16,782 bases of DNA from Flavobacteriales bacterium UBA1112 (GTDB lineage Bacteria > Bacteroidota > Bacteroidia > Flavobacteriales_D > Sanyastnellaceae). The position numbers and the translations under genes are program-made. The notes below the pieces were generated by a model. It saw only the letters and a list, made by a program, of their open reading frames with translations, had not been told where the DNA came from and did not search any database. The stretch spans positions 1 through 16,782 of the forward strand of contig DCBH01000103.1 in NCBI GenBank assembly GCA_002313415.1, written 5' to 3'. Shown piece by piece: positions 1-6,801 of this stretch. The number at the start of each line of letters is the position of its first letter. Position 1 is the first letter of the stretch.

Positions 1-18
1 TGCGTAAAATTAAGGCAC

Positions 19-44
19 AAAAAAAGGGGGCCGAAGCCCCCTTT
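19..44 (-). terminator. Rho-independent terminator with UUCG loop
   Basis: Read on the minus strand this is a stem AAAGGGGGC / GCCCCCUUU closed by the very stable UUCG tetraloop (plus-strand CGAA at 32-35), followed by a run of seven U (the A run at 19-25). It starts about 25 nt past the stop codon of the minus-strand outer-membrane protein gene and so ends that transcript. Read on the plus strand the same hairpin has only a three-T tail, so it would be a weaker terminator in that direction. Confidence 0.9.
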
Positions 45-68
45 CTATGCTGTACGATTAAGTTTTGC

Positions 69-509
69 TTAGAAGCGCGCTCCAAATCCAATCGAAAGTG
101 AAAGGTTGTCTGAGCTATTATTGGGCAAACCAAAGCTGTATGTCAAATTTGGTGTGACATACAACACATCTTTGAAGTCAATGTAACGGCCAAAACGGAC
201 TCCAAGATCCATGTCACCGACAATGTCAGAAGCACCGAGGCCGACATAATTGTCGCCCATGAAGTATCCGACACGAAGGTCCATGCTCAAATTGTCAGTC
301 GAGCCTGACATGTTTGCGTCGACAACAATGTCGTCAACAACTGCATAGCCGACAGTTGGCAGGATTGGCACTCCTGTCGAAAAGACATTTAAGAGTGTTG
401 TGGCATCTCCAGTACCGAGGTACCAAGATCCTTGAGGTTGACTCGCTTCTTGAGCGAAAGAAAATGATGCAGTCGCAACTGCAAAAAGAGATAGAACAAA
501 CTTTTTCAT
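69..509 (-). CDS. Small secreted beta-barrel outer-membrane protein, function unknown
   Basis: A 146-residue protein with a clear Sec signal peptide (MKKFVLSLFAVATASFSFAQ, probable cleavage after the Ala at 19 or the Gln at 20). The mature part is about 126 residues of short alternating hydrophobic/polar stretches such as LRVGYFMG, NYVGLGAS, MDLGVRFGRYIDF, LYVTPNLTYSFGL and LSLSIGFGARF. It ends in Phe, as outer-membrane beta-barrels do. Size and pattern fit a small barrel of roughly eight strands (OmpX/OmpW-like in size), but I do not recognise the family and there are no catalytic motifs. It is monocistronic, with a strong terminator directly downstream. The upstream 221 bp also carry the divergent ABC-F promoter. 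I found no convincing promoter for this gene on the minus strand. Confidence 0.85.
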   Translation of the reverse strand: MKKFVLSLFAVATASFSFAQEASQPQGSWYLGTGDATTLLNVFSTGVPILPTVGYAVVDDIVVDANMSGSTDNLSMDLRVGYFMGDNYVGLGASDIVGDMDLGVRFGRYIDFKDVLYVTPNLTYSFGLPNNSSDNLSLSIGFGARF

Positions 510-700
510 CTGTAATAGATTTTAGGTTCGGTGCAAATCAACGCCAGCCCACGCATGCCTAAAACTCATATTTGGGACAAAACTTAACATCTCCTTGTTG
601 AAATAGGGCGTAACAAAATGATATACAGTAATTTACAATAAAACAACCCCATGACATCAATCGCCATGCCCGGACTGTATCGGTCACAACACCCCCTTTC

Positions 701-708
701 TACCTTTG
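701..708 (+). promoter_or_regulatory. Candidate Bacteroidota -7 promoter box for the ABC-F gene
   Basis: TACCTTTG is a perfect match to the Bacteroidota -7 consensus TAnnTTTG. It would start transcription at about 713-716, leaving a leader of some 15-18 nt that contains only the AAGGAGG sequence before the ATG at 731. I see no good TTTG -33 element at the usual distance, so this rests on the -7 box and its position alone. If correct, it excludes the GTG at 710 as start codon. Confidence 0.45.
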
Positions 709-720
709 AGTGATGGCCGA

Positions 721-727
721 AAGGAGG
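721..727 (+). promoter_or_regulatory. Shine-Dalgarno sequence AAGGAGG deciding the ABC-F start
   Basis: AAGGAGG is a full anti-16S match, unusual in a phylum that mostly does without one. It lies three bases before the ATG at 731. The spacing is shorter than the usual 5-9 nt, but together with the -7 box at 701-708 it points to 731 and not the in-frame GTG 710 or ATG 713, which lie upstream of it. Confidence 0.5.
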
Positions 728-730
728 AAC

Positions 731-2605
731 ATGTTGTCTGTAGAAGGACTTACCAAAACATATGGTGAGCGGCAACTCTTTCATGACTTGACCTTTGGCG
801 TGCAAGAAGGCCAAAGGGTGGCCCTTGTGGCTCGCAACGGCTCAGGCAAATCAACGCTGCTTCAAATCATCTGTGGCCATGAACCAGCTGACAGCGGTCG
901 AGTTGTCTTTTCCTCTGGTGTCCGACACGGTCACCTCCGGCAAGACTTGGAATTGAATCCCGAAGCTTCGGTGCTTGATACGTTGTACATCGGAGACAGC
1001 CCTGCAGTTTTGGCCATGCGTGAATATGAAGCAGCCTTACGTGATGGTTTAGAAGGTGAGGACCTCCAACAAGCGTACGACGCCATGGATGCGCACGGAG
1101 GCTGGAATTTTGAAGCCCGTGCAAAAGAGATTTTGGGAAAACTCAAACTCACCAACTTGAATCAGCGCATCGGCAGTTTAAGTGGGGGTGAGAAGCGTCG
1201 TGTGGCGTTGGCACAAGTGTTGCTGGAGGAACCTGACTTCTTGGTGCTCGATGAACCCACAAATCATCTGGATCTCGATATGATTTCGTGGCTGGAAGCC
1301 CGATTGGCTTCCATGAAGACGACCCTGCTTATGGTTACCCACGATCGCTACTTCTTAGAAAACGTGTGTGATCGGATTTTGGAACTCGAGGATGTGACCC
1401 TTCACAGCTACAGAGGAAACTTCCGTTATTTTTTGGAGAAACGCGCTGAACGCCGAGCCAATGCTCAAGCAGTACAAGATCGAGCCCAAAGCCACATGAA
1501 GCGGGAATTGGAATGGGTTCGCGCCACCCCCTCCGCGCGCACAACCAAGAGCAAGAGTCGCCTAGACCGTTTTCGAGACATCAAAGCCGAAGCTGCAAAG
1601 CGCCTTCGAGAAGATCCGCTTCACATCACAGTTGTTCCAGCGCGCCTCGGGAACAAAATCGTGGAACTTCACAAAATCAAACGCGCGTATGACAATCGCA
1701 TACTCTTTGAAGGCTTCACGCACCACTTTAAAAAAGGAGAACGAATTGGACTTGTTGGAAAGAACGGATCGGGAAAGTCCACCCTCCTGCAAGTGATTTT
1801 AGGTCAGGCAGAACCTGACGCGGGCAAGGCGGTGATTGGAGAAACCGTGGTTTTTGGACATTACGCACAAGAAGGCGGTTCATTCAACGAGGATTGGAAA
1901 GTCATTGATGCCGTCCGCGACATTGCGGAGTGGATTCCGCTCAAAGGTGGTTCCAAGCTCACAGCGGCACAATTGCTTGAGCGTTTTCTTTTTCCTCATA
2001 CCATGCACCACCAATTCGTGCATCTTCTAAGTGGCGGAGAAAAAAAACGCTTGCATTTGCTACGCATCTTGATGCGCAACCCAAATTTTTTGGTCCTCGA
2101 TGAACCCACCAACGATTTAGACATATTTACGCTTGCCGTACTGGAAGAGTTTTTGATGGACTTTTCAGGTTGCCTCCTTGTCGTCTCCCATGACAGATAC
2201 TTCATGGACAAGTTGGTCGACCACATTTGGGTTCTGGGCGAGGACATAGAAAATACAATTCGAGATTATCCCGGGAATTATTCCCAATACAGAGCTGCTC
2301 GGAAAATTGAAGTCGAGCAAATCAATGCGAGGCAAAGTGTTTCCGAGAGCATCTCCCCCGCACCAACATCTTTGGGCATCAAAGGAGATTACTCCGAACG
2401 TCTTAGTTACAAGGAACGACTAGAATTTGACACTCTTGAAAAAGACCTTCCCCAGCTTGAAGCTCGGCGCGACGAACTGCAGACCGAAATGCTTGCCGAA
2501 TCTGACCATGGTAAAATGAAGGCCCTCGGTGAGGCATTGGGTAAATTGACAGAGAAAATAGATGCGGCTGAGCTTAGGTGGCTCGAATTGTCTGAGCGCG
2601 CCTAA
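731..2605 (+). CDS. ABC-F family ATPase, Uup-like
   Basis: A 624-residue soluble protein with two ABC ATPase domains in tandem and no membrane segments, the ABC-F plan; these proteins act on the ribosome. Domain 1 has a Walker A at 34-42 (ARNGSGKST), signature LSGGE at 150-154, Walker B with D174/E175 and switch His 204. The interdomain linker at about 230-290 is rich in charge and has the ATPSARTTKSKSR stretch typical of the ABC-F P-site-reaching arm. Domain 2 has a Walker A at 343-351 (GKNGSGKST), signature LSGGE at 433-437, and Walker B with D457/E458. A charged C-terminal tail (about 560-624) is predicted coiled coil, as in Uup. The first Walker A begins with Ala where Gly is usual. The start is set at ATG 731 by the ribosome site and by alignment to the family N-terminus; GTG 710 is an alternative. 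Antibiotic-resistance ABC-F proteins are related, but nothing here points to that role. Confidence 0.93.
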   Translation: MLSVEGLTKTYGERQLFHDLTFGVQEGQRVALVARNGSGKSTLLQIICGHEPADSGRVVFSSGVRHGHLRQDLELNPEASVLDTLYIGDSPAVLAMREYEAALRDGLEGEDLQQAYDAMDAHGGWNFEARAKEILGKLKLTNLNQRIGSLSGGEKRRVALAQVLLEEPDFLVLDEPTNHLDLDMISWLEARLASMKTTLLMVTHDRYFLENVCDRILELEDVTLHSYRGNFRYFLEKRAERRANAQAVQDRAQSHMKRELEWVRATPSARTTKSKSRLDRFRDIKAEAAKRLREDPLHITVVPARLGNKIVELHKIKRAYDNRILFEGFTHHFKKGERIGLVGKNGSGKSTLLQVILGQAEPDAGKAVIGETVVFGHYAQEGGSFNEDWKVIDAVRDIAEWIPLKGGSKLTAAQLLERFLFPHTMHHQFVHLLSGGEKKRLHLLRILMRNPNFLVLDEPTNDLDIFTLAVLEEFLMDFSGCLLVVSHDRYFMDKLVDHIWVLGEDIENTIRDYPGNYSQYRAARKIEVEQINARQSVSESISPAPTSLGIKGDYSERLSYKERLEFDTLEKDLPQLEARRDELQTEMLAESDHGKMKALGEALGKLTEKIDAAELRWLELSERA

Positions 2606-2645
2606 ACCAAGATTTTGTCCATGTTGATTTCACCACGGGTTGGAA

Positions 2646-3710
2646 TCATTGTTGGTCAAAATCGAGTACAACAGGCCCGGATCCGTCCACATGAGCTTGA
2701 CATGACAATACATAGCCACGTTCGACCTCTCCCGGCTCAAGAGCATAATTGATGTTCATGGTGGCTTTGCCTTCGACCATTTTGGCTCGGCAGGTACAAC
2801 ATACCCCTCCCAGGCAACTGTAGGGTGCGTCCAAGCCCGCATCTAAAGCCGCGTCAAGTAAGTTTTTATCCTTCTCCAGCTCGACCGATGTTGTCACACC
2901 ATCGAGTACAACCTGCATCATTACTGTATCTGTATCCAACGTTTCAACCACTTGAACTTGAGGCTTCACCGCGCTTGCAGATGTGAACAATTCGAATTTG
3001 ACGTCGCCTTCTGCCATTCCTGCTTCGACCAAAGCCTCCTTGCAATTCATGATCATGGATTCGGGCCCACAGAGATAGGCCGCATCTAGAGTTCGACCTT
3101 TGCAGAACGTATCAATGAGACGTTTGCATCGGTCCTGGTCCAAACGACCTGAAAGCAAGTCTGCATCGACGGGTTCGCGTGTAAGCAAATAAAAGACCCG
3201 CAAGCGATCCAAAAACCGGTCTTTCAAGTCCTGCAATTCCTCCCTGAACATGGTGCTTGCAGCGGTCTTGTTGCTGTAGAACAAACTGTACGATGCTGCA
3301 GGGTCTTCAGATAAAACTTGTTTTATTTGGCTCAAAATTGGAGTTATGCCTGACCCCGCGGCAATTCCGAGATGATGCAGGCCCGAACCCTCTTTCAAAA
3401 GAAAACGCCCCTGAGGGTTCATGACGTCCATTTCAGCTCCAGCCTCAAGCACCTCGCTGGCAAACGTCGAAAATTTCCCGCCGGGAACCTTTTTGATTCC
3501 CACTTTCCAAGCCCCCTCATGAGGAGCAGAACACAACGAGTAGCTCCGGCGCACCTCCTCGCCTTCAATTGGCGTCCGCAAGGTCAGGTATTGACCTGCC
3601 TCAAAAGAAAACGAGTCTCTGAGTTCAGCCGGGACATCGAAGGACACGACGACAGAATCAGAAGTTTCTCGTTCAACGCTGAGGACGCGCAATGAATAGA
3701 AAGATGCCAT
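2646..3710 (-). CDS. paaE: Phenylacetyl-CoA 1,2-epoxidase reductase subunit PaaE
   Basis: A 354-residue NAD(P)H reductase that passes electrons through FAD and a 2Fe-2S cluster to the diiron oxygenase PaaA. The N-terminal flavin domain has RSYSLCS (55-61, FAD). The nucleotide-binding domain has GIAAGSGITP (115-124) and the CGP motif (C214-P216). A C-terminal plant-type ferredoxin domain carries the cluster ligands C299, C304 and C307 (C-x4-C-x2-C) and C337. This is the domain order of PaaE, and the length is close to the Escherichia coli protein (about 356). The reading frame stays open upstream to 3809, but the protein homologous to the family begins at the ATG at 3708-3710 (MASFYSLRV), and the longer form would run through the divergent promoter. 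It diverges from paaA and ends 40 bp from the convergent ABC-F gene, with no evident terminator between. Confidence 0.95.
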   Translation of the reverse strand: MASFYSLRVLSVERETSDSVVVSFDVPAELRDSFSFEAGQYLTLRTPIEGEEVRRSYSLCSAPHEGAWKVGIKKVPGGKFSTFASEVLEAGAEMDVMNPQGRFLLKEGSGLHHLGIAAGSGITPILSQIKQVLSEDPAASYSLFYSNKTAASTMFREELQDLKDRFLDRLRVFYLLTREPVDADLLSGRLDQDRCKRLIDTFCKGRTLDAAYLCGPESMIMNCKEALVEAGMAEGDVKFELFTSASAVKPQVQVVETLDTDTVMMQVVLDGVTTSVELEKDKNLLDAALDAGLDAPYSCLGGVCCTCRAKMVEGKATMNINYALEPGEVERGYVLSCQAHVDGSGPVVLDFDQQ

Positions 3711-3741
3711 AGCTACGAAAGTAGTCCACACCTGGGTTTGG

Positions 3742-3757
3742 GTACATTGTGATGTAC
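3742..3757. promoter_or_regulatory. Inverted repeat, candidate operator between paaE and paaA
   Basis: GTACAT-TGTG-ATGTAC is a perfect 6+4+6 inverted repeat in the 91-bp region between the divergent starts of paaE (3710) and paaA (3802). Its size and symmetry suit a dimeric regulator such as a TetR-family PaaR, but the sequence does not match the operator motifs I know for that family. A near-match -7 box for paaE on the minus strand (TACTTTCG, 3716-3723) and a perfect one for paaA (3786-3793) flank it, so one bound dimer could affect both promoters. The repeat is seen directly; the regulatory role is inferred. Confidence 0.45.
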
Positions 3758-3785
3758 AAGGAAGCACAAGCGAGGTGTCGTTGAT

Positions 3786-3793
3786 TAATTTTG
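3786..3793 (+). promoter_or_regulatory. Candidate -7 promoter box for the paaABCDI operon
   Basis: TAATTTTG matches TAnnTTTG exactly. Transcription would begin within a few bases of 3798-3801, giving a nearly leaderless message for the ATG at 3802, or a short leader for the ATG at 3808. No TTTG -33 element is seen at the expected spacing, so a chance match is possible. Confidence 0.3.
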
Positions 3794-3801
3794 AAGAAAC
3801 T

Positions 3802-4770
3802 ATGTCCATGAGTGAAACCGATAAAAATCTGGAAGCACGTTTCGAGGCCTACGTTGCGGAGGAGAAAAAAATCGAGCCCAAAGACTGGATGCCCGATTCT
3901 TACCGAAAGACGTTGATTCGGCAAATCAGCCAGCACGCCCACAGCGAAATCGTAGGGATGCTCCCCGAGGGCAATTGGATATCACGTGCCCCGTCTCTCA
4001 AGCGGAAAGCCATTTTACTTGCCAAAGTGCAAGACGAAGCCGGTCACGGCCTTTACTTGTACTCGGCAGCAGAGACACTTGGTGTGACGCGGAACCAAAT
4101 GCTGAACGATTTGCATACTGGGAAAGCCAAATACAGCTCCATATTTAACTATCCTACCCTGACATGGGCAGATATGGGAGCTGTCGGCTGGTTGGTGGAC
4201 GGTGCGGCCATCATGAACCAAGTGCCATTGTGCAAATGCAGTTATGGCCCATACGCACGTGCAATGGTCCGCGTGTGCAAAGAGGAAAGCTTTCACCAGC
4301 GACAAGGTTTCCAAGTCATGCTCAATCTGGCACAAGGCACAGACGAGCAAAAAGACATGGCACAAGATGCCTTGAATCGCTGGTGGTGGCCTTCACTGAT
4401 GATGTTTGGCCCCAACGATGCGGACTCCCCGCACTCAGCTCAAAGCATGAAGTGGAACATCAAGCGCTTTTCCAATGACGAATTGCGCCAGCGATTCGTG
4501 GACATGACTGTTCCTCAGGCCGAATTGCTTGGACTCACCATCCCCGACCCTGATTTGAAGTGGAATGAGGAACGAGGCCACTACGATTTTGGCGAAATTC
4601 AATGGGAAGAATTTTACAATGTGATCCAAGGCAATGGCCCTTGCAACAAAGAGCGTATCGCCGCTCGTGTGAAAGCACACGACGAAGGAGCATGGGTACG
4701 TGAAGCGGCAAATGCATATGCCAAAAAGGAGAATGAAAAGAGGAGCAAAAGCGCAACTCACGCCGCATGA
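3802..4770 (+). CDS. paaA: Phenylacetyl-CoA 1,2-epoxidase catalytic subunit PaaA
   Basis: The oxygenase subunit that, with PaaC, converts phenylacetyl-CoA to the ring 1,2-epoxide using a diiron centre. The protein (322 residues from ATG 3802) is very close to known PaaA throughout, including stretches such as DWMPDSYRKTLIRQISQHAH, PEGNWISRAP, KVQDEAGHGLYLYSAAETLG and KEESFHQRQGF. The ferritin-like iron ligands are visible: E49 in the HSEI motif, E79 and H82 in DEAGH, and the Glu pair 151/152 with H155 in EESFH. A GTG at 3775 gives a longer frame, but it lies before the -7 box and lacks family similarity; ATG 3808 (320 residues) is an equally good start. The Escherichia coli protein has about 309 residues. 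This is the first gene of a plus-strand operon; its stop overlaps the paaB start as ATGA. Confidence 0.97.
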   Translation: MSMSETDKNLEARFEAYVAEEKKIEPKDWMPDSYRKTLIRQISQHAHSEIVGMLPEGNWISRAPSLKRKAILLAKVQDEAGHGLYLYSAAETLGVTRNQMLNDLHTGKAKYSSIFNYPTLTWADMGAVGWLVDGAAIMNQVPLCKCSYGPYARAMVRVCKEESFHQRQGFQVMLNLAQGTDEQKDMAQDALNRWWWPSLMMFGPNDADSPHSAQSMKWNIKRFSNDELRQRFVDMTVPQAELLGLTIPDPDLKWNEERGHYDFGEIQWEEFYNVIQGNGPCNKERIAARVKAHDEGAWVREAANAYAKKENEKRSKSATHAA

Positions 4771-5060
4771 GCTCGACCCAAAATGAGTGGCCTCTCTGGG
4801 AGGTCTTTATCCGAAGTAGGCAAGGCTTGGGTCACAAGCATGCTGGCTCCCTTCATGCTCCAGATGCCCAGATGGCCATCCAAAATGCGCGTGACGTGTA
4901 CACGCGCAGGCAGGAAGGTGTAAGCATTTGGGTGGTCCCCGCGGAATCCATCACAGCATCGAGTCCAGACGACAAAGAAGTCATGTTTGATCCGGCCAAC
5001 GACAAAGTGTATCGTCACCCGACTTTTTACAAATTGCCAGACGAAGTCAACAACATGTGA
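4767..5060 (+). CDS. paaB: Phenylacetyl-CoA 1,2-epoxidase subunit PaaB
   Basis: A 97-residue small subunit of the PaaABCE monooxygenase, with the family pattern WPLWEVFIRSRQGLGHKHAG near the N-terminus, then DAQMAIQNARDVYTRR and SIWVVPAESI. It is not catalytic; it is thought to help assemble the PaaAC core into the active higher-order complex. The ATG overlaps the paaA stop by 4 nt, so translation is probably coupled. Its own stop (TGA 5058-5060) abuts paaC. The length is normal for the family (about 95). Confidence 0.96.
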   Translation: MSSTQNEWPLWEVFIRSRQGLGHKHAGSLHAPDAQMAIQNARDVYTRRQEGVSIWVVPAESITASSPDDKEVMFDPANDKVYRHPTFYKLPDEVNNM

Positions 5061-5062
5061 GC

Positions 5063-5821
5063 ATGACCGAGGATCAACATATTCAAGCAATCTTGCGCCT
5101 TGGAGATGACACGCTTGTCCTTGGGCAAAGGCTATCTGCATGGTGTGGTCACGGTCCAATTTTGGAAGAGGACATCGCCCTGTCCAACACCGCACTCGAT
5201 CTGATTGGTCAAGCTCGAAATTTTTACACCCTGGCTGCAGCTCGAGAAAATCAAGGCCGAGACGAAGACAAGCTTGCTTTCTTCCGGTCGGACCGAGACT
5301 TCCAAAATCACCTACTTCTTGAGTTGCCCAATGGCCATTTTGGCGACACCATTGTGCGACAATTCTTCTTCAGTGCCTTCGCCCTTGAACGCTATGTCTT
5401 TTTGTCCAGACAATTGATGGATGCAGAAGTCGCAGGAATTGCCTCCAAGGCTTTGAAAGAGCTTCAATATCATTGGGAACACTCTGCTCAATGGATCATT
5501 CGTCTTGGAGATGGCACCGAGGAAAGTCACAACAAAGTGCAACAAAGCATCCACGACCTGTGGAGCTACACAGGAGAGCTTTTTGAGGCCGATGAGGTTG
5601 ATCAGGCAGGATTTGAAGCTGGCCTTCTGCCGAACCTTGAATTGCTCCGTGACACATGGAATACCCGCATTGATGACTGCCTCCAAAAGGCGACCCTGCA
5701 GCGACCCGAGGACGGTTGGATGCAACGTGGTGGAAAACAGGGCATTCACAGTGAGCATCTCAGTTACATGCTGGCAGAAATGCAAATACTGCCGCGCACT
5801 TATCCCGATGCGTCGTGGTAA
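5063..5821 (+). CDS. paaC: Phenylacetyl-CoA 1,2-epoxidase structural subunit PaaC
   Basis: A 252-residue helical, ferritin-like partner of PaaA in the epoxidase core. The family features are present: LGDDTLVLGQRLSAWCGHGP (13-32), EEDIALSNTALDLIGQARNF (35-54), a central ELPNGHFGDTIVRQFFFSAF and the C-terminal GIHSEHLSYMLAEMQ. PaaC keeps the ferritin fold but is not the catalytic iron subunit. ATG 5063 is chosen; a GTG at 5057, overlapping the paaB stop, would add two residues. The stop TAA overlaps the start of paaD by 7 nt. Confidence 0.96.
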   Translation: MTEDQHIQAILRLGDDTLVLGQRLSAWCGHGPILEEDIALSNTALDLIGQARNFYTLAAARENQGRDEDKLAFFRSDRDFQNHLLLELPNGHFGDTIVRQFFFSAFALERYVFLSRQLMDAEVAGIASKALKELQYHWEHSAQWIIRLGDGTEESHNKVQQSIHDLWSYTGELFEADEVDQAGFEAGLLPNLELLRDTWNTRIDDCLQKATLQRPEDGWMQRGGKQGIHSEHLSYMLAEMQILPRTYPDASW

Positions 5822-6309
5822 CCGACGAGCAGCGCATTGAACGGGTTTGGACCATGGTCCGGACTGTGAATGACCCCGAGCTCCCCTATCTCACCGTAGA
5901 AGAAATGGGTATGGTTCGTGGTGTGTCGCTGCAAGAGGACCAAATTGTAGTTTCTCTCACTCCCACCTATTCTGGATGCCCTGCCACAGACGTCATCTCA
6001 GAGGACATCGAGAAGGCGGTGAGAGCAGTTGAGGCCAATGCCAAGGTAGAGGTTGTTCTGAGTCCAGCTTGGACCACAGATTGGATTTTGCCTTCAGCCT
6101 ATGTCAAGATGCGTGAACACGGCCTGGCCCCACCAGAGGGACGCAGTGCCGATCGAGCGTTTCTGATGGGTCAAGGTAAAATCATCCCATGCCCGAGGTG
6201 TCAGTCCAAGAATACAACGATGATTTCTGCCTTCGGAAGTACCGCATGCAAGGCGCATTTCAAATGCAACGATTGCCTTGAACCTTTTGAGCATTTCAAG
6301 TGCATCTGA
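5815..6309 (+). CDS. paaD: PaaD, MIP18/DUF59-type maturation protein of the epoxidase
   Basis: A 164-residue protein (Escherichia coli form about 165). The N-terminal DUF59/MIP18 domain holds the pattern NDPELPYLTVEEMGMVRGV and the conserved TYSGCPATD with C55. The C-terminal part has a metal-binding ribbon: C126 and C129 (CPRC), then C145, C151, C154 and C163. In other bacteria PaaD is needed for an active epoxidase and is thought to act in iron-sulfur or iron centre maturation, probably for PaaE or PaaA. The start is a GTG at 5815 inside the end of paaC. No ATG is available before residue 14, which already lies inside the conserved domain, so GTG with translational coupling is the best choice. 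Confidence 0.95.
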   Translation: MVTDEQRIERVWTMVRTVNDPELPYLTVEEMGMVRGVSLQEDQIVVSLTPTYSGCPATDVISEDIEKAVRAVEANAKVEVVLSPAWTTDWILPSAYVKMREHGLAPPEGRSADRAFLMGQGKIIPCPRCQSKNTTMISAFGSTACKAHFKCNDCLEPFEHFKCI

Positions 6310-6325
6310 TATCTATCTTACTCGC

Positions 6326-6742
6326 ATGAGTGAATCCAAGATGCATCCCATCGTCTCTCGCATGATGGCTGACGACAACATGAGTCAGTGGCTTGGAATT
6401 GAAGTCTTGGAAAGTGCACCGGGCGTTTGCCGTTGCCGGCTTCAAGTGAGAAAAGACATGGTCAACGGCTTTGGAATCGCTCACGGAGCCATTACCTATG
6501 CCCTTGCCGACAGCACACTCGCATTTGCAGTCAATGCCAAAGGCAAGCACGCGGTCAGCGTAACAAGTACGATTCAACACCTCGCACCAGTCATGCTGGG
6601 CGACACACTCGTATCAGAAGCCATTCCGCGTGGCGAGGGCCAACGAATTGTACATGTCGATGTTGTGGTGCAAAACCAAAAAGGCGAACAAGTGGCATGG
6701 CTTACCGCAACTGGATTCAAAAAATCCAAAAGCTGGGCGTGA
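6326..6742 (+). CDS. paaI: Acyl-CoA thioesterase PaaI, hotdog fold
   Basis: A 138-residue 4HBT-type hotdog thioesterase, the usual companion of paaABCDE, which hydrolyses hydroxyphenylacetyl-CoA and similar dead-end thioesters to free CoA. The active-site stretch VNGFGIAHGAITYALADSTL (46-65) gives H53-G54 at the start of the catalytic helix and D62, which matches the catalytic Asp of the family. The second Gly of the common HGG is Ala55 here. A frame open back to 6278 would overlap paaD, but ATG 6326, 16 nt after the paaD stop, gives the normal length. It is the last gene of the operon. No clear terminator is seen in the 59 bp before the convergent ABC exporter gene. Confidence 0.92.
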   Translation: MSESKMHPIVSRMMADDNMSQWLGIEVLESAPGVCRCRLQVRKDMVNGFGIAHGAITYALADSTLAFAVNAKGKHAVSVTSTIQHLAPVMLGDTLVSEAIPRGEGQRIVHVDVVVQNQKGEQVAWLTATGFKKSKSWA

Positions 6743-6801
6743 TCATTTTGGCTCAAGAATACACCTGATCCTGAACGTCCGAAGGTTCCTTCAGTGAGTT
6801 G

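Noticed and set aside
584..814. Open frame of 76 codons on the minus strand over the ABC-F promoter and start
   Set aside because: It overlaps the start of a certain gene, has no family resemblance and shows the Cys/His/Arg-rich composition of an antisense shadow.
2606..2645. 40-bp convergent gap between the ABC-F gene and paaE, searched for a terminator
   Set aside because: No stem-loop with a T tail is visible on either strand.
3711..3809. N-terminal extension of paaE by 33 codons
   Set aside because: It crosses the candidate operator and the start of paaA, and the family N-terminus begins at the ATG at 3708-3710.
6781..6792. Inverted repeat GAAGG-TT-CCTTC between paaI and the ABC exporter, considered as a terminator
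   Set aside because: The loop is only two bases and no T run follows on either strand, so it is not a credible hairpin terminator.
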